Source of the DNA: Calothrix brevissima NIES-22
GTDB lineage: Bacteria; Cyanobacteriota; Cyanobacteriia; Cyanobacteriales; Nostocaceae
Length of the DNA: 64,000 nt
Direction of reading: 5' to 3'
Assembly: GCF_002367995.1 (NCBI RefSeq)
Contig: NZ_AP018207.1
Span: forward strand, 7,612,199-7,676,198
The notes beneath the pieces were generated by a model that made no database searches, was not told the origin of the DNA, and saw only the letters and a list, made by a program, of their open reading frames with translations. The first letter of the stretch is position 1, and each line of letters opens with the position of its first letter. The translations under genes were made by a program, and so were the position numbers. Of the stretch, positions 17,848 through 26,881 are shown in pieces.

Positions 17848-18717
17848 ATGAATTTATTCACTGATTGCCAGATAATTGGGTTAGCTGTCGTTAACGTTCA
17901 AGATTTACTGAAGTTATTAGAATTTCCGTTTATGCAGCGCGCGATCGCAGGTGCTGTATTAATGGGAATACTTGGCGGTTTATTAGGTTGTTTTGTCACC
18001 TTACGCCAGTTGTCTTTTTTTAGCCATGCTGTAGGTCATGCAGCCTTAGTTGGTGTAGCCTTAGGCGTACTCCTACAGTTAAATCCTACATGGATGTTGC
18101 TGCCATTTAGCTTAGTTTTTGGTGTAATTGTTCTTTACTTGATTGACAAAACAGATTTAGCTAGTGATAGCGTACTTAGTATAGTACTTTCCGGAGCTTT
18201 AGCGATCGGCGTGATTCTTGCCAGCCTCATTAAAGGCTATCGCGGTAACTTGATGGGAGTACTGTTTGGGGATATTCTTGCCATTGACAATACAGATTTA
18301 ATCTTGACACTGCTGGTGTTGCTCAGTAGTGGCCTATTCTTACTATCAACCTTAAGACAACAAATTTTATTGACCCTGAATGCAGATGTAGCGCAGGTAC
18401 AAGGTATCCCCGTTCAATTGTATCGCTATGGGTTTGTAGTATTGCTGTCACTAGCTGTAGCTGTTGCCATTAAGGCTGTTGGCGTTTTACTAGTCAATGC
18501 TTTTTTAGTCATTCCCGCCGCCACCGCTAAATTAATTAGTCATCATTTTACCTGCTTTCTCGTTCTGTCTGTGATTATCGGTTCTATTAGCAGCTTTGTT
18601 GGCATGATGGTTTCCGGTTTGTTTAACTTAGCCTCTGGCCCTAGTATTGTTCTAGTTCAGTTTCTCCTATTTATAGCTGTGTTCATCTGCCTCAAGTTGA
18701 TTGGGAAAGCAGCATAA
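17848..18717 (+). CDS. znuB: Zinc ABC transporter permease (ZnuB-like)
   Basis: ABC-3 family integral membrane permease, 289 aa with about eight or nine hydrophobic spans. Family motifs are visible: RQLSFFSHAVGHAALVGVA in the first third, DSVLSIVLSGALAIGV, and the conserved AFLVIPAATAKLI near the C-terminus. It forms the metal channel with ZnuC. The 200-bp gap to znuC contains a perfect 8-bp hairpin (17779-17800), which could tune expression between the two genes. The tRNA-Phe gene lies 77 bp downstream. Confidence 0.9.
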   Translation: MNLFTDCQIIGLAVVNVQDLLKLLEFPFMQRAIAGAVLMGILGGLLGCFVTLRQLSFFSHAVGHAALVGVALGVLLQLNPTWMLLPFSLVFGVIVLYLIDKTDLASDSVLSIVLSGALAIGVILASLIKGYRGNLMGVLFGDILAIDNTDLILTLLVLLSSGLFLLSTLRQQILLTLNADVAQVQGIPVQLYRYGFVVLLSLAVAVAIKAVGVLLVNAFLVIPAATAKLISHHFTCFLVLSVIIGSISSFVGMMVSGLFNLASGPSIVLVQFLLFIAVFICLKLIGKAA

Positions 18718-18794
18718 AAAATTTTTTCCTCATCCCCTTGCGCAATCCTGATAACTTTGCTAAATTTAGTAATCGTGGCAAAGAAAACGTCCCC

Positions 18795-18867
<73 letters not shown>

Positions 18868-19034
18868 TAACTACAAAATCTACATTTCTCCCACAGAGCA
18901 AGGGTTGTGGAGGTTTAGTAAAAAAAGCTGTAATCAAATTATTGGGTATGTTTAGGTCGATTTAGCGAAAAAAACGGTGTAAAGATGGTGTAATCCTTGT
19001 GTAGACTAGAATGTAGATTACACCCGAAACCCCC

Positions 19035-19655
19035 ATGAAAACGAAAACGCCAACTGGCAAGGCTTCCAAGGGTTCTGTCACAGCCATTATTTCTAATGGA
19101 CGCATTCAGTTGCGTTTCCTCTTTGCTGGCAAGCGTCATTATATTTCTACAGGCTATCCTGACACACCACAACATTGGAAGCTAGCCCAACTCAAAGCCT
19201 CAGAAATCGAAAAAGATATTTTGTGCGAGCGGTTTGACCCCAAGGATTTAAGCAAGTACAGCCCCGAAGGTTCTGTCCGTAAGGCTCAAGCAGGTACACC
19301 ATCGCAAAAGTCCCAACCAACCCTTCCCCAGTTGTGGGAGAAATATGTAGAATTTAAGCGACCAAATGCTTCTCCAAGTACCCTGGCAAAGGATTATCAG
19401 AAAGTTGACCGTTGTCTTAATTTGTACCTGCCAAAGAAGTCTATTGACGATGCAGTTGCAATTAGAGACTGGTTGGTGGCGAATAAAACGGCCAATTCTG
19501 CAAAACGTATTTTGACGCAAATAAATGCCTGTTGCAATTGGGCTGTGAAATCTCAACTTCTTCTGTGCAGCAATTATCGTTTCGCTTGTCAGCACCACCA
19601 GGACATTTACCCTCTCATAACTGGGCTGCGGGGACTCAAGTATGGCGACATTTGA
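19035..19655 (+). pseudogene. Tyrosine recombinase (phage-type integrase), truncated: catalytic domain missing
   Basis: The first about 170 residues match the N-terminal half of tyrosine integrases: an Arm-type DNA-binding domain (GRIQLRFLFAGKRHYISTGYPDT) and a SAM-like core-binding domain (TLPQLWEKYVEFKRPNASPSTLAKDYQK.. to ILTQINACCNWAVKS). After about residue 177 the homology stops, and the catalytic domain with its R-H-R-Y residues is absent. Just past the break another frame (about 19550-19690) reads SVQQLSFRLSAPPGHLPSHN and on to a stop, which looks like the C-terminal end of an unrelated protein. A deletion has therefore probably joined two gene remnants. Position just after tRNA-Phe indicates a former integrative element. 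Confidence 0.8.
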
Positions 19656-19690
19656 ATGCGTTAAATGCAAAATTGGCGAACTGTTATTAA

Positions 19691-20192
19691 TTTTAGATTT
19701 TAGATTTTGGATTTTAGATTAATCAATGCGGCGGTAGGATTGGGGTTTAGCTAAATTTGACATGGATAGGCATTTGTCGTACATGCTCAGACAAAATCAA
19801 CATATACGTTGATAAAATCAAATTTCGCTGAAATGAAACTTAGTAATAGATTGAGCAAATCGATAAATGCTGATAGCTAATTGATTAACGCTTAAATAAA
19901 ACTTATAAATGAGTTGAGCTAGTTGATTAACGCTTAAATAAAACTTATAAATGAGTTGAGCTAATTGATTAACGCTTAAATGAAACTTATAAATGAGTTG
20001 AGCTAATCGAATTACCCTTGTGTCTAATTAATTTATTTGATGATTCTTATTTCTAAAATTGTTGCACAGGGCGGGGAAACCCCGCCCCTACGGGGATGAT
20101 GTAACTACAAGGCGGATTGGTTGAAAATGCGATCGCCTACTTAATATTAAGTAACATATTAAAGATAACTATTAAACCCTCAACCCTTGCCC
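19691..20192. other. Intergenic region with tandem repeats
   Basis: Holds short ttttagattttgg-type repeats (19692-19721), the three 42-bp tandem repeats at 19881-20006 and a short G/C-rich dispersed repeat (gcggggaaaccccgcc, about 20071-20086). No gene is supported. Confidence 0.5.
19881..20006. repeat. Three tandem copies of a 42-bp unit
   Basis: Units at 19881-19922, 19923-19964 and 19965-20006 begin ttgattaacgcttaaat and end gagttgagcta. They differ at only one or two positions. A degenerate half copy precedes them. Stops occur within each unit in the plus frames inspected, so it is not a coding repeat. Confidence 0.9.
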
Positions 20193-20903
20193 ATGTCTTG
20201 TGCATATCTGCTGGTATCTCACGGAAGTCGCGATCCCCGTCCGGAAATTGCTGTGCAGCAGTTGTTGGGGTTGATCCGGGAGCAGGCAAAAGAAGGTATT
20301 TTTGATAGTGCTTGTTTAGAATTGCAATCGGAACCTTTGCATCAGCAGATTAAACAATTTGCTGTCACTGCTTTAGCTGCTGGGTACAGTTGCCTCCAGG
20401 TGATACCCCTATTTCTTGCGCCGGGAGTACATGCTATGAAAGATATTCCCGATGAAATAGCTTTAGCGCAACAAGCCCTTGGTGAAGATATGATTGTGGA
20501 TTTACAACCATATATAGGCACTCATCCAAATTTAAAAAGCTTACTCGCTCAACAAATTTCGCAAAAAAATACAGCTACATGGATTATTTTAGCACATGGT
20601 AGCCGTCGCCCTAGTTCTCAAGAGCAAGTGGCAGCAATGGCAGAAAATTTAGGGGCATTTGTCGCTTATTGGTCTATAGCTCCGAGTTTAGAAGCAAAAG
20701 TCAAAGATTTGATTGCTGTTGGTAAAAGAGAAATTGCAATTTTGCCATATTTTTTATTCCCTGGTAGCATCACCGATGCGATCGCCCAATCCATAGACCA
20801 GTTAAAATTACAATTTCCCCTTGTAAATTTTTATTTAGCACCGCCCTTGGGTGCCAATACACAGGAATTAGCTCAGTTAATCTGGGATTCTATAAATACA
20901 TGA
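20193..20903 (+). CDS. Sirohydrochlorin chelatase (CbiX/SirB-like, two-domain)
   Basis: Class II chelatase of the CbiX/SirB type, inserting Fe2+ (siroheme) or Co2+ (cobalamin) into sirohydrochlorin. It has two CbiX halves: the first begins LLVSHGSRDPRPE with the catalytic His, and has PLFLAPGVHAMKDIP as its second His region. The second begins IILAHGSRRPSSQEQ, and has ILPYFLFPGSITDAI where the second His is lost. That pattern suits a long chelatase in which the first half carries the active site. The ATG at 20193 (MSCAYLLVSHG) is preferred over the TTG two codons earlier. The stop overlaps the next gene's start (ATGA), so the two are translationally coupled. Confidence 0.88.
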   Translation: MSCAYLLVSHGSRDPRPEIAVQQLLGLIREQAKEGIFDSACLELQSEPLHQQIKQFAVTALAAGYSCLQVIPLFLAPGVHAMKDIPDEIALAQQALGEDMIVDLQPYIGTHPNLKSLLAQQISQKNTATWIILAHGSRRPSSQEQVAAMAENLGAFVAYWSIAPSLEAKVKDLIAVGKREIAILPYFLFPGSITDAIAQSIDQLKLQFPLVNFYLAPPLGANTQELAQLIWDSINT

Positions 20904-21679
20904 ACGCTACAGATACGCAGGAGAATAAGTTTTTGGGTAAAGTATATTTGTTAGGTGCGGGGCCTGGAGATCCAGGATTAATGACCCTCAAAGGTAAAGG
21001 TCTGCTGGAATGTGCCGATGTGGTAATTTATGATGCATTGGTGAGTCCCGCAATTCTAGCAATGATTAACCCCCAAGCAGAACAAATCAATGCGGGTAAG
21101 CGGATGGGAAGACATTCCCTTTTACAAGAAGATACAACCAAGCTGCTAATTGAGAAAGCCCAGGAACATGCCATAGTTGTACGCCTCAAAGGTGGCGATC
21201 CGTTTATTTTTGGTCGCGGTGGCGAAGAAATGGCAGAATTAGTAGAAGCAGGAATTTCTGTAGAAGTTGTGCCCGGAATTACATCGGGTATCGCCGCCCC
21301 AGCCTATGCAGGGATACCATTAACCCATAGATTATATAGTTCTTCTGTAACTTTTGTCACTGGTCACGAGTCAGCAGGTAAGTATAGACCGAGTATTAAT
21401 TGGAGTGCGATCGCTCAAGGTTCGGAAACAATTGTGATTTACATGGGAATTCACAATTTACCTTATATTGTCGAGCAATTGACCGCCGCCGGCTTGAGTT
21501 TAGACACCCCAATAGGTTTAGTCCGTTGGGGTACGCGCCCAGATCAAGAAGAATTAATTGGCAAAATCGGTACAATAGTCGAGCAAGTCGAAAACACCGG
21601 ATTTGAAGCTCCCGCGATCGCGGTTATTGGCGCAGTCGTCAACATGCACAGTATTTTATCTGGGTGTCGTCCAAAGTGA
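20900..21679 (+). CDS. cobA: Uroporphyrinogen-III C-methyltransferase (SUMT)
   Basis: Transfers two methyl groups from SAM to uroporphyrinogen III, giving precorrin-2, the branch point to siroheme and cobalamin. Motifs: GKVYLLGAGPGDPGLMTLKG near the N-terminus, VVRLKGGDPFIFGRGGEE, the VPGITSGIAAPAYAGIPLTHR loop and the SAM-binding TIVIYMG. At 259 aa it is the stand-alone type without the CysG dehydrogenase/chelatase half. It overlaps the chelatase gene by four bases, so together they form a siroheme pair; a precorrin-2 dehydrogenase must be encoded elsewhere. Confidence 0.93.
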   Translation: MNATDTQENKFLGKVYLLGAGPGDPGLMTLKGKGLLECADVVIYDALVSPAILAMINPQAEQINAGKRMGRHSLLQEDTTKLLIEKAQEHAIVVRLKGGDPFIFGRGGEEMAELVEAGISVEVVPGITSGIAAPAYAGIPLTHRLYSSSVTFVTGHESAGKYRPSINWSAIAQGSETIVIYMGIHNLPYIVEQLTAAGLSLDTPIGLVRWGTRPDQEELIGKIGTIVEQVENTGFEAPAIAVIGAVVNMHSILSGCRPK

Positions 21680-22035
21680 GGCTAGGGGGCAGGGGGCAGG
21701 GAGCAGGGGGACAGGGAGGACAAGGGGGACAAGGGGGACAAGGGGGACAAGAAAACTAACCATTGACTCTTGACTCTTGACCATTGACCGAATTTTAGAT
21801 TTTAGATTTTAAATTTTGGATTGAAGATTCAAAATTTAAAGAATCTAAACGGGTTCCAAGCCCCCGAATTAATTCGTGGAATAAATCTAAAATCCAAAAT
21901 CCACAATTTTTAATTAAAGCCCCTGCATTTATGCATGGGGTTAATCTAAAATCCAAAATCCAAAATCCAAAATTGATTGACTCTTGACCATTGACTCTTG
22001 ACCATTGACTCTTGACCATTGACCCTTGACTCTTG
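21680..22035. other. Intergenic region made almost entirely of short tandem and inverted repeats
   Basis: From 21684 to 21751 are G-rich heptamers (agggggc) and tenmers (gggggacaag). From 21756 to 21790 and 21977 to 22034 are ttgactcttgaccattgac repeats. Between them, attttagattttaaattttgg repeats face inverted copies (ccaaaatccaaaatcc), with a hairpin gcccctgcat..atgcatgggg (about 21919-21942). No gene is supported. Confidence 0.7.
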
Positions 22036-22446
22036 TTAAAGAGTAACAATTCGTGGTACAATATAACTCCACCTAGTTGCTGATTGAATTGCCCTCAGTA
22101 AATCTTCAGGAGTAAAAGGCTTAGTTAAATAAACATCGGCACCTTGTTTCCGCGCCCATAAGTTATCAATTGCCTGATTTTTATTGCTACAGACAACTAT
22201 TGGCACTTTTTGATGAGTTAAATGGATTTTCAAAAAGCGGCATAATTCAAAACCGCTTTTTGCTGGACTGACTACGTCGGTAACGATCGCATCTGGTTTT
22301 TCTTCTAACGCTATTTCTAAAGCCTCTTGAGCATGAGAAGCTTTAACAATGTTGTATCCCCCATCTGAGAGATAATGACTAATTACTTGCCATTCTCGCA
22401 GAGAATCTTTGATAATCAAAATTTTCCCAGCCCAAGTAATACTCAA
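22036..22446 (-). CDS. Response regulator receiver protein (PixH/CheY-like), 136 aa
   Basis: Single receiver domain with phosphoacceptor Asp in AIVTDVVSPAKSG and Lys in VYLTKPFTPEDL. The N-terminal acidic pair is reduced to KD (ILIIKDSLREW), so metal binding may be altered. The start is TTG (MSITWAGK), supported by AGGGGG seven bases upstream. It lies 71 bp after a PatA-type regulator on the same strand. That order (PatA-type then CheY-type) is the same as in cyanobacterial phototaxis and motility clusters (PixG-PixH type), but no CheW, MCP or CheA gene follows here. Confidence 0.82.
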   Translation of the reverse strand: MSITWAGKILIIKDSLREWQVISHYLSDGGYNIVKASHAQEALEIALEEKPDAIVTDVVSPAKSGFELCRFLKIHLTHQKVPIVVCSNKNQAIDNLWARKQGADVYLTKPFTPEDLLRAIQSATRWSYIVPRIVTL

Positions 22447-22517
22447 ACCTCAACCCCCTACAAAAATGTGTTGGCTTGGTATCGTTATACTGCTGATTTA
22501 GAAATTACACCACTTGC

Positions 22518-23615
22518 TTATACCATGTGTTTAAAGATAGTTTTGAGTAAATCGCCTTGGGTAAAAGGTTTGGTTAAATAACCTGAGGCTTTCACCATTT
22601 TGGCTTTGGCTCTATCAATTAACCCAGTTTTTCCCGTTACCATGATTACAGGTATGTTTTTAAATTGTGAATGTTTTCGCAATAGCGAACATAACTCATA
22701 TCCATCTAAATTAGGCATGGTAATGTCTAATAAAATTAAGTCGGGTTTGGTGCGGAGAATTTCCATTAAAGCTTTTAAGGAATCGGTAACACCGACAACA
22801 GAAAACATTTGCTCGTCCAAAAAGTTCTTGATGATATTCAATACACTGGGGCTATCATCAATGCAAAAAATCGTGTATGTTTTTGTGTCATTAATGGGAG
22901 GAGAAACTTGTTCCAAACTATGACCGCGATTGTGGGTATAATTGGGCATATAGTGCGGTCTTTCTGCTAGCTGAGTCGTCGGGTAATTCAGTGATGATGG
23001 TACTTTTACCCCAGGTTGGGATGGTTTTGGGTTGGTAAATGATCCTGGTTTAGAGTAATTAGGTGATGATGTGACGCGCCCAAGAGAATCTCCCCGATAT
23101 GTTTGACTATGTTCTACTAGTAAGCGCACATTTAAATGGCAGAATTTGGGTAAATCGTCTAAAAAACTTTCGGGAATAAATTCGTAACTACCTTCTTCTA
23201 GTTGTAAAAATGCTTCTAAAAATTCTCTGGCTAATTGTTCAATCAAAATTCCCGCATGGGTGGGAGTAATATATTTTTGATTAACTAACCAACAAATAGC
23301 TAAATAATCAGGATTTGGTATGGCTTGGTTGTCAATTCCCGTTTCAAATATGGCACGTAACTGCTCGTTAATTTTTGGGGGAATCGTGAGAATTTGTTTA
23401 CTTAAACGCTGCAAGTTCCGATAAAGCGGCTCAAACATTTTTTCGGAATAAGAAGCATATATGAGTTTACCTTCATCTATATATATTGACCAAGAACCTG
23501 ATGGAGTAAATACTTGTAAGCATCCGCTAACAGACTTATTAGTGATTTTCTTTAAAAGCGATAGGGGCTGAATCTTTTGAAAAAACCGATATCTACTAAT
23601 AGGAAGTGTCTTCAT
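22518..23615 (-). CDS. PatA-type response regulator (PatA N-terminal/DUF4388-like domain + receiver), 365 aa
   Basis: The N-terminal part (residues about 5-180) is a PatA-like domain (VSGCLQVFTPSGSWSIYIDE.. and FLQLEEGSYEFIPESFLDDL). A Pro/Ser-rich linker (about 180-245) connects it to a C-terminal receiver (about 248-362) with acidic pair FCIDDSPS, phosphoacceptor LILLDITMPNLDG and Lys GYLTKPF. PatA-family proteins act in heterocyst patterning (PatA) or in pilus-based motility (PixG). With the CheY-like gene behind it, this resembles the front of a chemotaxis-like cluster, and a motility role is the better guess. Family secure, pathway inferred. Confidence 0.85.
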   Translation of the reverse strand: MKTLPISRYRFFQKIQPLSLLKKITNKSVSGCLQVFTPSGSWSIYIDEGKLIYASYSEKMFEPLYRNLQRLSKQILTIPPKINEQLRAIFETGIDNQAIPNPDYLAICWLVNQKYITPTHAGILIEQLAREFLEAFLQLEEGSYEFIPESFLDDLPKFCHLNVRLLVEHSQTYRGDSLGRVTSSPNYSKPGSFTNPKPSQPGVKVPSSLNYPTTQLAERPHYMPNYTHNRGHSLEQVSPPINDTKTYTIFCIDDSPSVLNIIKNFLDEQMFSVVGVTDSLKALMEILRTKPDLILLDITMPNLDGYELCSLLRKHSQFKNIPVIMVTGKTGLIDRAKAKMVKASGYLTKPFTQGDLLKTIFKHMV

Positions 23616-25088
23616 TGGGAACGGCTCTAATATAAAAGCAATATTTGCAGTTGAATTTTGTGGAAACCCTTTCTCAGCATTCCAGGGATAAAGTCACAAG
23701 CGCCTTCAGTTAAACATAGCGCTTGACTATTGCATGAGTGTAGGCAATTTGCCCAATCTCCAACTCCCCACTCCCTGTCACACTATAGTGCATTAGGCTG
23801 CACGAGTGCTGAAGTAAAACAGCCATGCGATCGCTCAGTAGCAAAATGGCTATACTTCTTGCTAGGAAACAGTATTCCAAAAATCAGCTTTACATTCTGT
23901 ATCTTTGGCTAATCTCGCTCATATCGCGGTTACCCTAGCCTTGACAACTAAAGTACCGCCTTCAGCCTAAAACCGATGACAGCGCTACTGCTGGAGGTTT
24001 TGAGGCTTTGAAATTGCAGCTAATTTAGCCTTGGCTCTAACTCCTTTTAAACTCGCCGTATTTATTGTAACTAAGTGAAGAACCAATTGCTGATCCGGCT
24101 TACGTAAGTGTTTGAGAATTTATAGTTGAGACTGTCAAGATTCCCTAGTTCGCTGTAGGCTTTTGACAACCCTCACCTTGATTCATTGAGACAATTTCGT
24201 AAGTCGTAATGATTCGATCCCAGAGGGAGATTGTGGAGATTTTCTCTGTATTCTGGGATAAAATTATTACTTTTACAATAAATTACCACGAATTTAAACT
24301 TTACATTGACTGAACAAGGGAACTCTAAAAAATAAATTATTCCCTTCAAGTCATTAACAGTCAACAGTCAACCGTCAACTGTCAACAAGAAATTAATTTT
24401 AGTAGCGCCTATAAGCAACGTTTTTTAGTTTTATCGATCCATAGGCTAATTTCAGAGATTAAAGGATATTTACATAGTAAGTAGCTGAAATCTAGAATTT
24501 TTCAGCTAAATGGTAGATATTAATTAATTTGCTCAATAAAAACTAGGTTACTGCAAAACTTAGACAGTGGGACAGAAAATATATGAAATTTATGATAAGT
24601 CAATCCCGGAAATATGAAAAAAAATTTATTTAATTATTGCTATCGGAATCAGCAAAAATGTGCAGTAATTTATCATTTTTGATATTTGTCAGTTGTCAGT
24701 TGTTAGTTGTCAATTGTCAGATGTAGGTTGGGTTGAGGCTTTGCGAAACCCAACATGAATTTCAGAAACTCAACATAGATGCTGGTGTTGGGTTTCCTTA
24801 CGTCAACCCAACCTACATTTTTTTGCAATATTTTAGCCTTGCCACGCCACTACATAGATTCTAAGGCTTCAGCATGAATGAAAAAATGACAGGAGCAGGG
24901 CAATAAAATTTAGACCTAGAAATTATAGATAAATTACTGATATCCAAGTGAGGGGTGAAACACCTCATACCTAAAGATAATTTATTAGCTATGATTAAGG
25001 GCTGCAAAAAAGCTGTGGTTTGTTAAAATTAAATAGCCAAAACTTGACTAGCAGCAGTTCAAGACAGGGGAATTAAATTAGATAGATT
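23616..25088. other. 1.47-kb intergenic region with dispersed repeats
   Basis: No gene is supported; the scattered short frames lack homology character and ribosome sites. It contains tcaacngtcaac-type short repeats near 24360-24385, gtcagttgtcagttg repeats near 24688-24720 and the palindromic element at 24722-24817. The last 250 bp should hold the promoter of the pseudouridine synthase gene. Confidence 0.45.
24722..24817. repeat. 96-bp palindromic dispersed repeat (gtaggttggg family)
   Basis: Exact 15-bp terminal inverted repeats (tgtaggttgggttga / tcaacccaacctaca) around a second inverted pair (aaacccaaca / tgttgggttt). Same family as 51540-51618 and the inner part of 5214-5412. Confidence 0.85.
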
Positions 25089-26045
25089 GTGAGCGAATTT
25101 AATTTACAAGTTCAAGCCAACAGCGAACGCCTCGATCGCTACCTTTCGCAAGAATTACCTGATTTATCACGTTCGCGGATTCAACAGTTAATTGAGCAAG
25201 GTAACGTCCAACTTAATGGTACAGTTTGTACGTCCAAAAAAATCAATGTAAAAGTAGGCGATCGCATTTATTTAGAAATTCCCGAAGCCCAACCGCTAGA
25301 ACTGCAAGCACAAGAGATTGCTTTAGATATTCTCTATGAAGATGACCAAATTATCATTCTCAACAAACCCGCAGGTTTAGTTGTCCATCCTGCGCCCGGT
25401 CATCCTGATGGTACTTTAGTTAATGCCTTATTAGCCCATTGTCCCAACCTCCCTGGAATTGGGGGCGTACAGCGTCCGGGAATTGTCCATCGTTTAGATA
25501 AGGATACAACAGGCGCGATCGCGATCGCCAAAACAGATATCGCCTATCAACATTTGCAAGCCCAACTCCAAGCCAAAACAGCCAGACGGGAATATTTGGG
25601 TGTAGTTTACGGTGCGCCAAAAACCGAAAGCGGTACAATAGATTTACCCGTCGGTCGTAACCGCCAAGACCGCAAAAAAATGGCTGTAGTTCCCATTGAA
25701 GAAGGTGGACGTAATGCTGTCACCCATTGGCAAATTCAAGAAAGGCTGGGAAACTACACCTTAATTCACTTCCAACTGGAAACCGGACGCACCCATCAAA
25801 TCCGCGTCCATAGCGCCAAGATAGGACACCCCATAGTTGGCGATGCTGTTTATGGTTCTGGGCGTTCCGTGGGTGTAAATTTACCAGGGCAAGCCTTACA
25901 TGCTTGGAAACTCAAGTTACAGCATCCCCTTTCAGGTAACCTCATTGAAGTTACAGCACCCCCACCGCCCACATTTTTAAAGCTGCTGGAAGTTTTGCGC
26001 AGACGGGCTGATATTGGGCATGGGGCATTGGGCATTGGGCATTGA
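25089..26045 (+). CDS. RluA/RluD-family 23S rRNA pseudouridine synthase
   Basis: An N-terminal S4 RNA-binding domain (residues about 12-75, ERLDRYLSQELPDLSRSRIQ) is followed by the pseudouridine synthase domain with motif I LNKPAGLVVHPAPGH, the catalytic Asp in GIVHRLDKDTTG, motif PVGRNRQDRKKM and LETGRTHQIRVH. It isomerises uridines in ribosomal RNA (RluD type modifies helix 69), although exact sites cannot be read from sequence. The start is GTG. The last about 14 residues (ADIGHGALGIGH) come from a gggcattgg short repeat that has moved into the 3' end of the gene. Convergent with the HD gene, with only six bases between stops. Confidence 0.9.
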   Translation: MSEFNLQVQANSERLDRYLSQELPDLSRSRIQQLIEQGNVQLNGTVCTSKKINVKVGDRIYLEIPEAQPLELQAQEIALDILYEDDQIIILNKPAGLVVHPAPGHPDGTLVNALLAHCPNLPGIGGVQRPGIVHRLDKDTTGAIAIAKTDIAYQHLQAQLQAKTARREYLGVVYGAPKTESGTIDLPVGRNRQDRKKMAVVPIEEGGRNAVTHWQIQERLGNYTLIHFQLETGRTHQIRVHSAKIGHPIVGDAVYGSGRSVGVNLPGQALHAWKLKLQHPLSGNLIEVTAPPPPTFLKLLEVLRRRADIGHGALGIGH

Positions 26046-26051
26046 GAATAG

Positions 26052-26720
26052 TTATTTTTCCGCCTTATCCCCTTTCCCTTGCAGATACTCAATTTCCTGC
26101 TGAAGATTCCTGCGGGCAATTTCTTCGGCGGTTGCATACATGAAGGGGGTAAAATAAATGCGATCGCGCTGCAAAAATTTCTCTAATACCTGCTTACGTC
26201 CTGCAATATACTCAGCTTCGGGAACCCATGCATATTCTTGGCGGATAGCTGTGGCGTATTCCTGATATTGTATTGGGTCAGCAGCTAATATTGCTAAATC
26301 TGCATCGAGTAGAACTTGGCTATCAACATCATCCGCAGCCGCTTGATGGTGTTTGGTATGCAAAATCAGATTTTGAATATCAGAAATATTGTGATTTTTT
26401 AAACCTAAATCTGGCAATAAATCACCAGCATATTCAGCACTTTTTTCTTCATTATCTTTAGCCTGAGTATCATAAATTATATCATGAAACCAAGCAGCAA
26501 GTTGTACAGATTGTAAGTTTTTAGTATATGTTTTTAGATTATCAATAGTAATGAGAATATGCAGAAGATGTTTGCATGTATGGTAGTAACGGTCAGGTGT
26601 AGAATAGGCAGCGAGAATATCATTAAATATTTGATTAGCAGCTATTTGATTAACTGGTAAAGGTTTAACTGTTTTTTGCCAGCGAGATAATAAAATATTG
26701 TGTAAGTTTTCTTGGTGCAT
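26052..26720 (-). CDS. HD-domain metal-dependent phosphohydrolase-like protein, 222 aa
   Basis: Predicted HD-superfamily hydrolase. The pattern H...HD...D is visible: YYHTCKHLLHIL (first His), LAAWFHDIIYD (HD pair), LILHTKHH and a late Asp in LLDADLAIL. Members of this subgroup (COG4339-like) are about 200-220 aa and uncharacterised; HD enzymes hydrolyse phosphoesters such as nucleotides or cyclic nucleotides. Soluble, no other domain. Convergent with the pseudouridine synthase gene. A dispersed gccaaggacgccaag repeat lies just upstream (26763-26792). Confidence 0.82.
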   Translation of the reverse strand: MHQENLHNILLSRWQKTVKPLPVNQIAANQIFNDILAAYSTPDRYYHTCKHLLHILITIDNLKTYTKNLQSVQLAAWFHDIIYDTQAKDNEEKSAEYAGDLLPDLGLKNHNISDIQNLILHTKHHQAAADDVDSQVLLDADLAILAADPIQYQEYATAIRQEYAWVPEAEYIAGRKQVLEKFLQRDRIYFTPFMYATAEEIARRNLQQEIEYLQGKGDKAEK

Positions 26721-26816
26721 ATAGCAATCTTATCTGAGTTGTGAAAATATTTTTTTAATGAACCGCCAAGGACGCCAAGAACGCCAAGGATAAGAGAAGA
26801 AGCTGAGTATTTGTAG

Positions 26817-26833
26817 GGTGGGCATTGCCCACC
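26817..26833. repeat. 17-bp dispersed palindrome ggtgggcattgcccacc (also 30978-30994)
   Basis: Seven-bp arms around att. An identical copy at 30978-30994 is followed by T-rich sequence and may end the proline catabolism transcript. Confidence 0.8.
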
Positions 26834-26881
26834 ATATCTTTGAATTTTGAATTTTGAATTGTTATTTTCTATTAGAATTTT

